Part shown: one piece after another, positions 49,350 to 60,239 of the stretch
Numbering within the stretch: position 1 is the stretch's first letter
How the letters are laid out: the number at the start of each line of letters is the position of its first letter
NCBI RefSeq assembly: GCF_019048845.1
Contig: NZ_CP077426.1
Location: 1,659,501 to 1,723,500, forward strand
DNA from: Vibrio mimicus
Lineage (GTDB): Bacteria > Pseudomonadota > Gammaproteobacteria > Enterobacterales > Vibrionaceae
Reading direction: 5' to 3'
DNA length: 64,000 nt
The notes under the pieces: generated by a model
Seen by the model: only the letters and a program-made list of their open reading frames with translations
Databases searched by the model: none
Told to the model about the DNA's origin: nothing
Program-made: the position numbers and the translations under genes

Positions 49350-50993
49350 ATGACCCAAAGCATCTGGCGAAGTGTAACGCCTCAATTTGAGCAGTTTAAC
49401 AAAGTCTTTGAAAACTACCCTAACCTAGCTCTCAATTCACTGATCGATATTCAACCTCGCTTGGCCAGTGCATTTGAGCAATTTGTACATCTCAAAGGGT
49501 TTAGTCGAATCCTATTGATTAATGCTCCTGATAACTCGATTTACCGGGCCTTATTTAAGGATGCTCTATGTGATGAAGCGCTTGATGTGCCCGTTTTGAG
49601 CACAGAAACGTTAGATATTTCAGAAGTACTGGGACAAATCAAAGTTGAGCAAGGTGGCGTAATACAGAAAACTGCTGGGTATCTTGAGCAAGCCGATGGA
49701 GGATATCTTATTGTCTCTGCCAACTTGCTTTTGGCTAATCCAAGATATTGGCCAACGTTAAAGGCTGCCGTCTTGGGAGAAGTGATCTCTCCAATCAACT
49801 GTGACCCTAAGTCCCCTTTCCCAAATGGGATTGGCGCGAGCTATGACATAAAGTTGGTTGTTGTGGGTGATCGAACTCAGTTGGGTGATCTTGATTTCCT
49901 TGATGCTGATATTCACTCTGGCCTGTGTCTATTTTCAGAGCTTGAGCTTGATCTGAAAATTGATGAAGAGTCGATTGAAGAATATTTGGGCTATTTGCTT
50001 TGGTTGTGTAAGCAATATGATTTACCCGAACTGACAGCATCAGCCATTAAATCATTGATGACTGCGGGGGCTCGTTTCACCGAAGATCAACACTATGCTC
50101 CATTATGTTTAATGTGGCACCGCGCTTTGCTTGAGGAGGCTCGCCTTGAATCTGAAAATCTAACGATTGAGGAAGATCATATTGAACAAGCATTGAGCAA
50201 GCGTTACTTGCGGGAGTCTTATCTTCCTGAGCGTGCGTTAGATGATATTCTTGATGGACAGGTAATCATTGAAACTCAAGGTGAACAAGTTGGCCAAGTC
50301 AATGGCTTAACGGTGATAGAAGTTGCGGGACACCCATTAGCGTATGGTGAGCCTGCACGAATTTCATGTGTTATTCATTTTGGTGATGGCGATATTTCTG
50401 ACGTAGAAAGAAAAGTTGATCTTGGTGGTAATTTACATGCTAAAGGCATGATGATCATGCAAGCATTTGTTAGTAGTGCTTTGGATTTGGATGGTTCACT
50501 GCCCTTCTCTGCTTCCATTGTTTTTGAACAGTCTTATAGTGAAGTTGATGGTGATAGTGCTTCATTAGCTGAACTTTGTTCTCTGGTTAGTGCACTATCT
50601 GAGTACCCTATTGACCAACAAATCGCAGTCACTGGAGCTGTAGATCAATTTGGCCGGGTTCAGGCTGTCGGTGGTTTGAATGAAAAAATTGAAGGCTTTT
50701 ACCGAGTTTGTTGCCATCAAGGTTTAACCGGTGAACAAGGCGTTATTTTACCTAGTTCGAACCTTAAACATTTGTCGCTCCATAACTCGGTTGTAGAAAG
50801 TATTAAAAATGGCGAGTTTAATATCTGGCCAGTATCAACAGTCGATGAGGCAATCCCCCTTTTAATAGGAAAGCCTTTCCGAGGCGAAGATGAAGATAGC
50901 GTAATAGCTAAAATTGCAGAACGAATTGATAATTTTGAAAAACTTGTACAGCCACACGGAATTGTGGAACGGATCAAAAACTGGTTTACCTAG
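49350..50993 (+). CDS. Lon-like protease (LonH/YcbZ family)
   Basis: The 547-residue protein has an N-terminal non-canonical AAA-like region and a C-terminal Lon protease domain. The catalytic Ser is in the segment DGDSASLAELCSL and the Lys in GRVQAVGGLNEKIEG. ATG 49350 is chosen over the upstream frame because family homology starts MTQSIWRSVTPQ. It lies beside fabA and divergent from matP, as in enterobacteria (matP, ycbZ, fabA). Confidence 0.88.
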   Translation: MTQSIWRSVTPQFEQFNKVFENYPNLALNSLIDIQPRLASAFEQFVHLKGFSRILLINAPDNSIYRALFKDALCDEALDVPVLSTETLDISEVLGQIKVEQGGVIQKTAGYLEQADGGYLIVSANLLLANPRYWPTLKAAVLGEVISPINCDPKSPFPNGIGASYDIKLVVVGDRTQLGDLDFLDADIHSGLCLFSELELDLKIDEESIEEYLGYLLWLCKQYDLPELTASAIKSLMTAGARFTEDQHYAPLCLMWHRALLEEARLESENLTIEEDHIEQALSKRYLRESYLPERALDDILDGQVIIETQGEQVGQVNGLTVIEVAGHPLAYGEPARISCVIHFGDGDISDVERKVDLGGNLHAKGMMIMQAFVSSALDLDGSLPFSASIVFEQSYSEVDGDSASLAELCSLVSALSEYPIDQQIAVTGAVDQFGRVQAVGGLNEKIEGFYRVCCHQGLTGEQGVILPSSNLKHLSLHNSVVESIKNGEFNIWPVSTVDEAIPLLIGKPFRGEDEDSVIAKIAERIDNFEKLVQPHGIVERIKNWFT

Positions 50994-51011
50994 CACTGAT
51001 CAGAGTTGTTT

Positions 51012-51029
51012 GGCGTACACTTGTTCACT
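51012..51029 (+). promoter_or_regulatory. Possible FabR-type operator before fabA
   Basis: GGCGTACACTTGTTCACT lies 35 bp before the fabA start and resembles half of the FabR palindrome known before E. coli fabA; the right half is imperfect. Confidence 0.4.
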
Positions 51030-51063
51030 AAGATGCACCCAACAAAAAATGGAGTAATCAATA

Positions 51064-51582
51064 ATGCAGAACAAACGTGATTCGTATACTAGAGAAGATC
51101 TTTTAGCATCAAGTCAAGGTAAGCTATTTGGTGAGGGATATCCTCAACTTCCTGCGCCTAATATGCTGATGATGGATCGAATTGCCAAAATGTCAGAAAC
51201 CGAGGGAGAATTTGGTAAAGGTTTGATCTTAGCTGAGCTCGATATTACGCCTGATTTGTGGTTTTTTGATTGCCATTTCCCTGGCGATCCAGTAATGCCT
51301 GGCTGCCTAGGTTTAGATGCTATGTGGCAACTGGTTGGATTCTTTCTTGGTTGGGTTGGCGGAAAAGGTAAAGGTCGAGCTCTTGGTGTGGGCGAAGTGA
51401 AATTCACCGGTCAGATCCTGCCGACTGCCAAGAAAGTTACTTATGAAATTAATATGAAGCGTGTCGTTAATCGTAAGTTAGTGATGGGATTAGCTGATGG
51501 GCGTGTTCTGGTAGATGGTAAAGAAATCTATGTAGCGAAAGATCTTAAGGTAGGTTTGTTCCAAGATACGTCTGCGTTCTAA
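51064..51582 (+). CDS. fabA: 3-hydroxydecanoyl-ACP dehydratase/isomerase FabA
   Basis: The 172-residue hot-dog enzyme makes cis-3-decenoyl-ACP, the branch point to unsaturated fatty acids. The active-site His is in [14 protein letters not shown] and the Asp in [10 protein letters not shown]. The length is standard and a GGAG site precedes the ATG. Confidence 0.96.
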   Translation: MQNKRDSYTREDLLASSQGKLFGEGYPQLPAPNMLMMDRIAKMSETEGEFGKGLILAELDITPDLWFFDCHFPGDPVMPGCLGLDAMWQLVGFFLGWVGGKGKGRALGVGEVKFTGQILPTAKKVTYEINMKRVVNRKLVMGLADGRVLVDGKEIYVAKDLKVGLFQDTSAF

Positions 51583-51609
51583 ATGCATATTGAGCTTTGA
51601 TATATGAAT

Positions 51610-51634
51610 AACAGCCCTTTTAGGGCTGTTTTCC
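51610..51634 (+). terminator. Terminator of fabA
   Basis: ACAGCCCTTTTAGGGCTGT is followed by TTTCC. A second stem, CAGCCCTAAAAGGGCTTG (51643-51660), lies beside it and serves the convergent rmf. Confidence 0.85.
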
Positions 51635-51672
51635 TTGTTAATCAGCCCTAAAAGGGCTTGTTGTATGGGAAA

Positions 51673-51846
51673 TTATTTGCAGAGACCAGAAAGTTTGTCA
51701 TTTCTAGCATCACGCCAACCACCTAACCAATAAGAGCGTACTTCCGTTTGTTGATAGGGACATTCATCATGGGAACGGCCGTTTAGACCGGCTTTGTATC
51801 CTTGTGATTGAGCTCTTTCTAGGCGATCACGTTTTTGTCTCTTCAT
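51673..51846 (-). CDS. rmf: Ribosome modulation factor
   Basis: The 57-residue basic protein dimerises 70S ribosomes into inactive 100S particles in stationary phase. The start is ATG 51846 (MKRQKRDRLERAQSQGY), which matches the family length; the frame itself runs further upstream. The conserved WLGGWRDAR is present. Confidence 0.95.
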   Translation of the reverse strand: MKRQKRDRLERAQSQGYKAGLNGRSHDECPYQQTEVRSYWLGGWRDARNDKLSGLCK

Positions 51847-51962
51847 AGTTCTGTCCTCATACGGTAACATTTGTGCAACGTACAACTATTAAAGTTGTGT
51901 GGACCTTTTATGACCACACCATTAGAGAATCGATCAATTCTTCGCCTTTCTCAAGCAATAAA

Positions 51963-51998
51963 AAAGGCACAAGCCCAAATATGTGAGCTTGTGCCCTT
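51963..51998 (-). terminator. Terminator of the rlmL-uup-DUF3466 operon
   Basis: On the minus strand GGCACAAGC and GCTTGTGCC pair and are followed by TTTTTT, just after the DUF3466 stop. Confidence 0.85.
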
Positions 51999-52009
51999 CC
52001 TGACAATAT

Positions 52010-53725
52010 TTACAATTTTCTTCGGAACCCTAAGAATCCCAGTACGATCAGGAGTCCTAAACCAAGGCTACCACCTTTACGTTCAGAGGCTTGCTCTTCG
52101 GTTGAACGCTGTTGAATGTCTGTACTTGTTGCATTGGTAATTGGAATCAACTTCACAGCAACGACGGTTTCTTCACGGTTACCACCACCACAAAGTGAAT
52201 TGTGTGCAGTTGTGTCATACCCCCCCTCACATTTCAGAGCAGTGGCTGAGATAACACCCGCATCATTAATATCGCTCGCATCAATAATGCGAAACTGGTT
52301 GTTACCGGTTACTGAACCATCATTAGTCAAATCATCTAACCACCATGCTTTGTTAGCAAAAACCGCCATACGGCTAGCATCGCTACCATTTGCGTTGTAT
52401 GGATAGATGAATCCTCTTTTGCGACGTGGTTTACCATCGTTCTCACGAGTACTATCTGCATCAACTTGCCCAACAATTTCGTTGTAATTATTGATGCCGC
52501 CAGCTTTTCCACCTGCACCTGTAAAGAAGATCCCACCACTGAAAAAAGTAGCGGTTGGATTTGCAACAGAGATGTCATTGACTGCAAAAAGACGATTTGC
52601 TGATGCCCCATTTTCTGGGCGGCTACCTGCAAGCTTTGCTTCTCCAATAGCAACTAGATTTTTATTGAGATCGGTTGTGACTGAATTGCTGTGAATATAG
52701 TCGCCCCCGATTTTAGCCTCTGCGCCAGCAATAGGTTTTGTTGCCCAACTGTTGGTATTAGCAAAATTAGCTAGACCATCAAGTTGAAAAACAGAAGCTT
52801 GCATGTAGTTATTGTCTGGATCGTATGTGCTATAACCTACCGCGTATAGCTTATCTCCGCTTTCAACCACGTCACGCATACTGCCTTGTGCTAGTCGGTT
52901 ACTTTTGTTTTCGGTATTACTTGGCCAGTTAAGTTCAATCACTGTCCCATCTTCTTTCCAAATTGTTGGTTTCGAAGAGAAATAATTACCTTCATCACTT
53001 CTAAAATGTCTGGATACGCTACCCACTGTGTAATCTCTTTGAGGAGAGGTGTATTCACGTTTCTTCCAAGCACGACTGTATAGATAACCAGAGTTTAAGT
53101 TTGGTGCAGTACCTGTGCTGCGTGCGGTAATTGCTCCAGAATTACGACGATACACTGTCACATCTCCAGATTTCACATTGATGCCAATAGGTTCTGCTGT
53201 ACTGGTAAGGCTGTTAATGACCACATTCTGAGATTCGTCAACAGAAGCTCCTGTTGAACCAGCACCTACAAAAGCGATTGAGTTTGGAACTTGTGATGCG
53301 TTGATTTCTGCCTGCCAGCGATTCCAATGTGGTTCAGCCCACGTATTACAAGTCGAGTACAAAAGTTCGCTGTAACAGTAGCGTTCGAAATCTTCACGTT
53401 CTTGTACATATAAGAAGGCATTATCAATTCCAAAAGCCACTTCATCACGATAGCTTAAGCCGTCAACTGCTTTACCAGTGCTGGCTTTTTCGATACGAGT
53501 TTCACCTGCCAGTGCAAAGTCTTGGCAATCAACACTACCTACAGTCGCCGACACAAAGCAACTTCCGGGATCACTTGGCTGAATTGCCACACCCCATGCA
53601 CTTTCGTAATCTTGCCCAGTGCTTGGCGTCACTTCCATTACTTGATAGAGCGCGGCATTGGCCGTTTGGGCTGTTAGCATTACTGCTGTTGCTATGATCG
53701 AACGTTTAAAAGTAATACGACTCAT
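52010..53725 (-). CDS. DUF3466 family secreted protein with GlyGly-CTERM tail
   Basis: The 571-residue exported protein has an N-terminal signal peptide (residues 1-24, cleavage after NANA-like ANAA), a repeated HAF/beta-propeller-like body (INNYNEIVGQ, INDAGVISATA) and a C-terminal sorting tail GGSLGLGLLIVLGFLGF followed by RRK. In Vibrio such GlyGly-CTERM tails are cut by rhombosortase. It starts 3 bp after uup and probably shares its transcript. Function unknown. Confidence 0.85.
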   Translation of the reverse strand: MSRITFKRSIIATAVMLTAQTANAALYQVMEVTPSTGQDYESAWGVAIQPSDPGSCFVSATVGSVDCQDFALAGETRIEKASTGKAVDGLSYRDEVAFGIDNAFLYVQEREDFERYCYSELLYSTCNTWAEPHWNRWQAEINASQVPNSIAFVGAGSTGASVDESQNVVINSLTSTAEPIGINVKSGDVTVYRRNSGAITARSTGTAPNLNSGYLYSRAWKKREYTSPQRDYTVGSVSRHFRSDEGNYFSSKPTIWKEDGTVIELNWPSNTENKSNRLAQGSMRDVVESGDKLYAVGYSTYDPDNNYMQASVFQLDGLANFANTNSWATKPIAGAEAKIGGDYIHSNSVTTDLNKNLVAIGEAKLAGSRPENGASANRLFAVNDISVANPTATFFSGGIFFTGAGGKAGGINNYNEIVGQVDADSTRENDGKPRRKRGFIYPYNANGSDASRMAVFANKAWWLDDLTNDGSVTGNNQFRIIDASDINDAGVISATALKCEGGYDTTAHNSLCGGGNREETVVAVKLIPITNATSTDIQQRSTEEQASERKGGSLGLGLLIVLGFLGFRRKL

Positions 53726-53728
53726 ATT

Positions 53729-55648
53729 TTATTCACTTTCCTGTTGCATCGCTTCAAGCTCTTCCCAACGCTCAAAAGCAATTTCGAGTTCCTGCTCTGT
53801 TGCAGTTAACTTGTCTAAAATGGGTTGTGTTTTATCGACAGGCTGACTGAAAAAGTCCGGACCATTGACGAGATCCTGTAATGCTGCGATCTCAACTTCC
53901 AACTCTTCTAACGTTTGAGGAAGAGCTTCGAGTTCGCGTTGCAGTTTATAAGATAACTTCTTAGGCTTAGTTTTCGATGGTGCGGATTTGGGAGACTCCT
54001 CAACCACTTTTTCTTTTTTGACGACATTTTCAACAGCTCTGCTTTGTAAAACTTGTGCACGCTGTTGCTGCGCATCGTGATAGCCACCGACAAACTCTTC
54101 AATCTTACCATCGCCTTCAAAAATCCAGCTCGAAGTGACAGTGTTATCAACGAATTCACGATCATGGCTAACGAGCAGCAAAGTACCTTGGTAATTGGCA
54201 AGCAATTCTTCCAAAAGTTCCAAGGTTTCGATATCTAAATCGTTGGTTGGTTCATCGAGAACCAGCAAATTGTTGGCTTTGAGTAAAATGCGCGCAAGTA
54301 GTAGGCGATTTTTCTCTCCACCCGATAATGCTTTAACTGGAGTTCTTGCTCGCTTCGGTGAAAACAGAAAATCTTGAAGATAACTTAAAGCGTGGCGAGT
54401 ACGTCCACCTACCATCACTTCTTGTTTTCCATCGGCTAGATTGTCGATAACCGTTTTTTCCGGATCAAGTAGCTCACGATATTGATCGAAATAAGCGACT
54501 TCAAGCTTAGTTCCGCAATGCAATTTGCCACTATCCGCTTGTAAATCACCAAGCAGAATTTTGAGTAATGTACTTTTACCGCAGCCATTTGGCCCGATTA
54601 ACGCGATACGATCACCGCGCATAATATTGAAACTGAAGCCATCAACAATCGTTTTTCCGCCAATTGTGTAGTGCAGGTTTTCAGCTTCAAAAACAATTTT
54701 GCCTGAGCGATTGGTGTCGTCAATTTGCAAATTGACTTTGCCTTGTACTTCACGGCGTTCACTCCGTTCTTGGCGAAGGCGTTTGAGCGCACGTACGCGC
54801 CCTTCGTTACGGGTTCTTCGCGCTTTGATACCTTGACGGATCCATACTTCTTCTTGAGCAAGCTTTTTGTCAAACTCTGCATTCTGCAGCTCTTCGACAC
54901 GCAGCATTTCCTCTTTCTCATTCAGGTAATTCTCATAATCACCAGGGAATGAACTGAGCTTGCCACGATCTAAATCCACAATTCGAGTCGCCATGGATTT
55001 AATGAAAGCACGGTCGTGAGAAATGAAAATGATGGAACCGCGAAAATCTTTCAGGAATCCCTCAAGCCATTCAATAGTCGTCACATCAAGATGGTTAGTC
55101 GGCTCGTCTAGAAGTAGTACATCGGGATCACACGCAAGTGCTCGAGCTAACGCAGCTTTACGCTGCCAACCGCCAGAGAGATCCGTCAATTTAGTGTGGC
55201 CCTCCAATTTCAAAGAGCCCAGTACGTTTTTAATCCGATCTTCAAAACGCCAAGCACCGGAAACCTCAAGCTGTTCCTGAATGTTCGCGAGTTTGTTGAT
55301 GTTGGATTCGGTTGGGTCCGCTGCTACGAGATCTAATTGATCTTGGTAGATCTTAAGTTGCTCACCAATGCCTTGTAGGCCTCCAGACACATAATCAAAC
55401 ACAGTTCCAGCTTGGTTACGTGGCGGATCTTGCTCTAAACGTGACACAACGACATCTTGCATAATTTGCATTTTGCCATCGTCCAGTAGAATCTCACCCG
55501 CGAGCACTTTCATCAGTGTTGATTTACCAGCGCCATTACGCCCAACCAGACACACTCTTTCATTTTCTTGCAACGCAAAATCGGTGTTATCCAGTAATGG
55601 ATGATCACCAAATGCCAACAATCCGTTATGGATGGTAATTAATGCCAT
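53729..55648 (-). CDS. uup: ABC-F ATPase Uup
   Basis: The 639-residue soluble protein has two ABC cassettes: GRNGAGKST and GPNGCGKST Walker A motifs, LSGG signatures in each half, and LLLDEPTNHLD and LVLDEPTNDLD. A C-terminal coiled coil (last ~80 residues) is diagnostic for Uup. ABC-F proteins act on ribosomes or DNA structures, not transport. The start overlaps the glutaredoxin-like gene by 23 bp. Confidence 0.94.
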   Translation of the reverse strand: MALITIHNGLLAFGDHPLLDNTDFALQENERVCLVGRNGAGKSTLMKVLAGEILLDDGKMQIMQDVVVSRLEQDPPRNQAGTVFDYVSGGLQGIGEQLKIYQDQLDLVAADPTESNINKLANIQEQLEVSGAWRFEDRIKNVLGSLKLEGHTKLTDLSGGWQRKAALARALACDPDVLLLDEPTNHLDVTTIEWLEGFLKDFRGSIIFISHDRAFIKSMATRIVDLDRGKLSSFPGDYENYLNEKEEMLRVEELQNAEFDKKLAQEEVWIRQGIKARRTRNEGRVRALKRLRQERSERREVQGKVNLQIDDTNRSGKIVFEAENLHYTIGGKTIVDGFSFNIMRGDRIALIGPNGCGKSTLLKILLGDLQADSGKLHCGTKLEVAYFDQYRELLDPEKTVIDNLADGKQEVMVGGRTRHALSYLQDFLFSPKRARTPVKALSGGEKNRLLLARILLKANNLLVLDEPTNDLDIETLELLEELLANYQGTLLLVSHDREFVDNTVTSSWIFEGDGKIEEFVGGYHDAQQQRAQVLQSRAVENVVKKEKVVEESPKSAPSKTKPKKLSYKLQRELEALPQTLEELEVEIAALQDLVNGPDFFSQPVDKTQPILDKLTATEQELEIAFERWEELEAMQQESE

Positions 55649-55874
55649 TGTTCTGTAACCACTCTATTAATTCTCGTAAGTCAAAAGGCCAATTCAATTC
55701 GCTAGTTTGGTAAGCAACAACAGGTATAGTGACCGCGTAACGAGAAAATAGCTGGTCATCAAATGCGATATCAACTACGTTGAGTTGTTTGCTAAGCCCT
55801 ACTTTATCCAGTAATGCATATGCCATCTCACAGAGATGGCATCCTTCAGTGCTATACAAGGTTATCATTGACAA
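55626..55874 (-). CDS. Glutaredoxin-like protein
   Basis: The 82-residue thioredoxin fold has a CHLC redox motif (STEGCHLCEMAYALL, ~9-23) and the cis-Pro region TIPVVAY. It lies 2 bp after rlmL and overlaps uup, so the three form an operon. Confidence 0.88.
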   Translation of the reverse strand: MSMITLYSTEGCHLCEMAYALLDKVGLSKQLNVVDIAFDDQLFSRYAVTIPVVAYQTSELNWPFDLRELIEWLQNNGINYHP

Positions 55875-55876
55875 TC

Positions 55877-58000
55877 CTAGCTTTGATGGGTGATCAACCA
55901 GCAGTTGTGGATCTGCTTGTTGCGTTCAAAATCCATCGGTAAGGTTTGATGTGAGATATTCTGTGCATTTAGTTCCAAAGCTTGTAATGCTTCCAAGTCC
56001 ATCTTGAAATGACGCTTGTTGTTAGAAAACACTATCGTTCCTTCAGGGCGCAGCAAACGCTTGAGATTGGTCATTAAGGTGACATGGTCACGTTGAACAT
56101 CGAATGTCTGCTCCATACGCTTGGAGTTTGAGAAAGTCGGTGGATCAATGAAGATGAGATCATACTGACCTTGTGCATTTGCAAGCCACTGTAAACAGTC
56201 AGCTTGAATATATTGGTGCTGACGACCAAATTGCCCATTGAGCTGCATGTTTTCTTTCGCCCACTCAAGATAGGTTTTTGACATATCAACTGTAGTTGTT
56301 GATTTTGCCCCACCACAAGCAGCATGAACCGTTGCAGAACCTGTATATGAGAACAGATTGAGAAAATCTTTGCCTTTAGCCATTTGGCCTAAACGGCGGC
56401 GGGTAATTTTGTGGTCAAGGAACAAACCGGTATCGAGATAATCGTATAGGTTGACGATCAGCTTCACACCATACTCATTAATCTGCATGGTTTGTGCTTG
56501 TTGTCCTAATTTCTCGTACTGTGAAGTGCCCTTTTGTCTTTCGCGGACTTTAAGTGCGACATTGTTCGCGTCTACGTCCAGTACTTGGATAGCCGCACGG
56601 ATTATATCGGTCAGGCGACGCTTCGCTTTTTCTTCAGGAATATCTTTCGGTGCCGCGTATTCTTGAATCATCAGATGATCTTGATAGACATCGATCGCAA
56701 CATTGTATTCAGGTAGATCTGCATCATAGAGACGGAAGCAATCTAGCCCTTCGCGTTTGGCCCATTTACCAATCTTGTTGAAGTTTTTCTTCAAACGGTT
56801 AGCAAAGTCTGGGGCAACCAGTATTTCCTGAGTGCCTTCATTGGTTGTAGTGTTTTCACGTACCGAAATAGTGTAGTTTTTTTGGTGACAAGGTAACGCA
56901 CCATTGTTAAGTTTGAACTGTTTGTCAGCCCGCATGCGTAAACAGCTGAGCAATTCATCAGAACTAGAGAAAATCGAGGCTTTGCAGCCGCCAAATTCCG
57001 CTTTGAGCTGTGCACCGAATGCCGTGTAAAGAGCAATCAAGCCGGGATGAGTACCTAAACGCTCACCATAGGGTGGGTTACAAATCACAATACCTTCAGC
57101 AAAATTCTCAGGACGTTTCACTTTCGCGGCATCACCTAAAGTAAAGGTGATCAACTCCTCTACACCGGCACGACGTGCGTTATCTTTTGCTGTCTGTAGC
57201 ACTCGGCTATCGTTGTCCACACCGTAAAAATGCGTTTCAACTTTCTTGGCTCCACGTTTGCCTTGCACGCTCGCTTCAGATTTCACACTCGCCCATAGCT
57301 CTGGCTCAAAATCTTCTAATGACTCAAAGCCCCACTTCTTGCGTTGTAATCCAGGAGCGATGTTTGCAGCCATCATCGCGGCTTCAATCAGTAACGTACC
57401 GGAACCACACATAGGATCCAGCAACGGCTTGGTTGCATCCCAACCGCTGCGCAGAATAATTGCTGCGGCTAATGTTTCTCTTAGTGGCGCTTTACCTGAT
57501 TCAGTACGATAGCCACGAGCATGCAGGCCTGAACCTACCATATCGATACCAAGCAAGGCGGTTTCTTTGTGCAAACGTACGTGAATATGAAGATCCGCAA
57601 GATCTTTACTGATCGAAGGACGAGGTAGGTTTTTCTTGGTAAAGCAGTCAACAATGGCGTCTTTTACCTTCATCGCACCATATTGGCTGTTACGAATTTC
57701 TCGGTTAGTACCATTGAAATCAACAACCAACTTCTTGGAACTGTGGAAATGGTTTACCCAGTTAACAGAGGTCGTTGATAGGTAAAGATCTAAATCATTC
57801 TGGCACTTAAATTCAGCCACAATACGAACAAATCTTGATGCGAGACGGCTCCAAAGACAGCAGCGATAAATCTGCTCATTGGTTGCTTTAAATTTAACCC
57901 CGGCCTGAACGGGTTTTGCATCGCTGATACCCAGTTGGGTTAATTCTTCAACTAATAGATTCTCAAGGCCGTTAGACGTCACCGCTAGATACTGATTCAT
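55877..58000 (-). CDS. rlmL: Bifunctional 23S rRNA methyltransferase RlmKL
   Basis: The 707-residue fusion has an N-terminal THUMP and RlmL half (m2G2445; [15 protein letters not shown] and catalytic NPPYGERLG) and a C-terminal RlmK half (m7G2069; [14 protein letters not shown] and [10 protein letters not shown]). The length matches the gamma-proteobacterial fusion. Confidence 0.96.
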   Translation of the reverse strand: MNQYLAVTSNGLENLLVEELTQLGISDAKPVQAGVKFKATNEQIYRCCLWSRLASRFVRIVAEFKCQNDLDLYLSTTSVNWVNHFHSSKKLVVDFNGTNREIRNSQYGAMKVKDAIVDCFTKKNLPRPSISKDLADLHIHVRLHKETALLGIDMVGSGLHARGYRTESGKAPLRETLAAAIILRSGWDATKPLLDPMCGSGTLLIEAAMMAANIAPGLQRKKWGFESLEDFEPELWASVKSEASVQGKRGAKKVETHFYGVDNDSRVLQTAKDNARRAGVEELITFTLGDAAKVKRPENFAEGIVICNPPYGERLGTHPGLIALYTAFGAQLKAEFGGCKASIFSSSDELLSCLRMRADKQFKLNNGALPCHQKNYTISVRENTTTNEGTQEILVAPDFANRLKKNFNKIGKWAKREGLDCFRLYDADLPEYNVAIDVYQDHLMIQEYAAPKDIPEEKAKRRLTDIIRAAIQVLDVDANNVALKVRERQKGTSQYEKLGQQAQTMQINEYGVKLIVNLYDYLDTGLFLDHKITRRRLGQMAKGKDFLNLFSYTGSATVHAACGGAKSTTTVDMSKTYLEWAKENMQLNGQFGRQHQYIQADCLQWLANAQGQYDLIFIDPPTFSNSKRMEQTFDVQRDHVTLMTNLKRLLRPEGTIVFSNNKRHFKMDLEALQALELNAQNISHQTLPMDFERNKQIHNCWLITHQS

Positions 58001-58458
58001 AGTGTTCTTTTGCTGATAAAAATGGTCTCAGATTATAACTGACAATGTGAACCATACCTAAAGCTAACTCACCTACAAGCCAAAAAATCTCTGTTTTTCG
58101 CTCAAGCGACTTCACTCCTGATCATTTTGGTCAGTGTGTGCACACTCCTTCTCTAGCAACTGATATTTAAGGCTCTCTGCCTTGAAGTGACTACTTATGC
58201 ATCATTAAATTGGACTATACCAAATGAGTTTTTACACTGTAAATAAGTTACAAAAGACCTAAAAAAGGGAATTTTTAATGGAAATTTCCAGTTTGAAATG
58301 AGAATTGGGTCATTAACTATGTTGAAAAGAATGTCTAAAATTTGTACCAAGTTCACAATGTGAGCTAGGTCAACTTAAATGAAAGGCAAAAAAAATCGGC
58401 TTACGCCGATAAGAAATGAAGGAACGAAATAGGAAAGGAACGAATATTAAAAAGAAAA
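58001..58458. other. 458-bp intergenic region
   Basis: It contains the zapC terminator and, at its right end for the minus-strand rlmL, the operon promoter. I see no gene. Confidence 0.6.
58388..58411 (-). terminator. Terminator of zapC
   Basis: On the minus strand ATCGGC, GTAA and GCCGAT are followed by TTTTTTT. Confidence 0.85.
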
Positions 58459-59001
58459 CTAGCCGACCATGGCCATCTGCTGTGTGAAGAAGAGTGTATT
58501 AGCATCAGACATTCTGTCATGCATTACTTTAATCACTTGGCCAAATTCCAACGTTTTGCTGTCATTTAATGCAAAAGGAACGAGATCGGTATAGGCGCAA
58601 AGGGTAGCATTCTCCCCCACTTCCAATGCGATAAAAACACCGTCATTGAGAGCGTTACGTAAGCTGACGAGATCCCCTTGCTCTGGTGCATGACCAACGC
58701 CTTGTGACTCAAAAAACCAACTTTTAGGTTGTACTGGTTTATGGAATCGTTTAGCGGCAATACAGTAAAGCGCCAGCTCAGCTTTGCGAGGTTCACTTAA
58801 TGGTAAACAAGCAATACGTTCTTTATACAGCTGAAAATCGGAAGCGTCGTCTACGGTAAAGTGGTTTTCGACAAACGCGCAATCGACTAAGAGATTACGG
58901 CTGAGGTTTGTGCGAAATAGCATTTCATCACCAAGGTTGAGCATCAGATAACCTTCGCTATCTGAGTAATACCAACTCCATTTGTCACTTGGTTTAAGCA
59001 T
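58459..59001 (-). CDS. zapC: Cell division protein ZapC
   Basis: The 180-residue FtsZ-associated protein promotes FtsZ polymer bundling. The start MLKPSDKWSWYYSDSEGYLMLNLG and the segment VQPKSWFFESQG are family hallmarks. It stands between pyrD and rlmL, as in other gamma-proteobacteria. Confidence 0.92.
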   Translation of the reverse strand: MLKPSDKWSWYYSDSEGYLMLNLGDEMLFRTNLSRNLLVDCAFVENHFTVDDASDFQLYKERIACLPLSEPRKAELALYCIAAKRFHKPVQPKSWFFESQGVGHAPEQGDLVSLRNALNDGVFIALEVGENATLCAYTDLVPFALNDSKTLEFGQVIKVMHDRMSDANTLFFTQQMAMVG

Positions 59002-59092
59002 TGTTCCACTCTCAACGATATTTGGGAGGACTAGGTAAAACCGCTTAAATTACCTTTGCCTATGAATATCGGTAATTCTATGAGTGTGCGGA

Positions 59093-59127
59093 GAAAAAAA
59101 AAGAGGAAATGCGTAAAGCATTTCCTT
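59093..59127 (-). terminator. Terminator of pyrD
   Basis: On the minus strand GGAAATGC, TTTAC and GCATTTCC are followed by a long T run. Confidence 0.85.
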
Positions 59128-59155
59128 TGTAGTCCATTCTACAGATTTGTAGAAA

Positions 59156-60166
59156 TTACAGGTTTTTGACGATATCAGCGACTAAACGTGGGCCTTGATA
59201 AATAAAGCCGCTGTAAACTTGAACCAGTTTGGCTCCTGCCATCAGTTTTTCTTTTGCGGAGATGTAAGAATCAACACCACCGACACCAATAATTGGAATG
59301 GCTTCACCAAGTTCTTTATACAAACATTTGATCACTTCTGTGCTACGAGTTTGTAGAGGACGTCCACTGAGGCCCCCCGTTTCATCAGCAAACTTCATGC
59401 CTTCTACTAGTGAACGATCTAAAGTGGTGTTGGTCGCAATCACCCCATCAATTTTGTTTTTCAATAGAGACTGGCAAATCTGCTTGATTTCATCATCATT
59501 TAAATCTGGAGCAATCTTGAGTGCTAATGGAACATATTTATCATGTTTCGCCGCCAATTCTGCTTGGCGTGTTTTCAGTGCAGACAGCAATTCATCTAGC
59601 GCTTCACCATATTGCAGTGAGCGCAGCCCCGGCGTGTTAGGTGAAGAGATGTTCACCGCAATATAACCCGCATAAGGGTAGACTTTGTCCATACAGATCA
59701 AATAGTCCTCTGCCCCTTTCTCGATCGGAGTATCTTTGTTTTTACCAATGTTGATCCCGAGGATTCCATCGTATTTGGCGCGTTTGACATTCTCGACCAA
59801 GTGATCAACGCCAAGGTTATTGAACCCCATACGGTTGATGATGCCTTCAGCGTGTACTAAGCGGAACAGACGTGGTTTGTCATTGCCTGCTTGTGGTCTT
59901 GGTGTCACTGTCCCTACTTCAATAAAACCAAAGCCCATTGCGCCAAATGCTTCAATACATTCGCCATTTTTATCGAGCCCCGCCGCCAAACCGACTGGGT
60001 TTTTAAACGTTAAGCCCATGCATTGGACTGGACGATGAGGAAGTTGTTGACGATAGAAGAGATCGAGAGGAGTGCCGGTAAAACGTTTGAAATTAGAAAT
60101 GGCTAAATCATGTGCTTTTTCAGCATCCAATTGAAAAAAGCCAGCTCTGGCTAAGCGGTAAAGCAT
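59156..60166 (-). CDS. pyrD: Dihydroorotate dehydrogenase (quinone), class 2
   Basis: The 336-residue FMN enzyme of pyrimidine synthesis is attached to the inner membrane by its N-terminal helices. Motifs are [28 protein letters not shown] (catalytic Ser region) and [15 protein letters not shown]. The length is standard. Confidence 0.96.
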   Translation of the reverse strand: MLYRLARAGFFQLDAEKAHDLAISNFKRFTGTPLDLFYRQQLPHRPVQCMGLTFKNPVGLAAGLDKNGECIEAFGAMGFGFIEVGTVTPRPQAGNDKPRLFRLVHAEGIINRMGFNNLGVDHLVENVKRAKYDGILGINIGKNKDTPIEKGAEDYLICMDKVYPYAGYIAVNISSPNTPGLRSLQYGEALDELLSALKTRQAELAAKHDKYVPLALKIAPDLNDDEIKQICQSLLKNKIDGVIATNTTLDRSLVEGMKFADETGGLSGRPLQTRSTEVIKCLYKELGEAIPIIGVGGVDSYISAKEKLMAGAKLVQVYSGFIYQGPRLVADIVKNL

Positions 60167-60180
60167 AGTGCCTCCGAAAG

Positions 60181-60206
60181 AAAAAAGCCCCGAATAAACG
60201 GGGCGT
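60181..60206 (-). terminator. Terminator of the glutamate dehydrogenase gene
   Basis: On the minus strand GCCCCG, TTTATT and CGGGGC are followed by TTTTTT. Confidence 0.88.
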
Positions 60207-60239
60207 AATTATTGACGCATTCGTCAGGCAATTCAATGC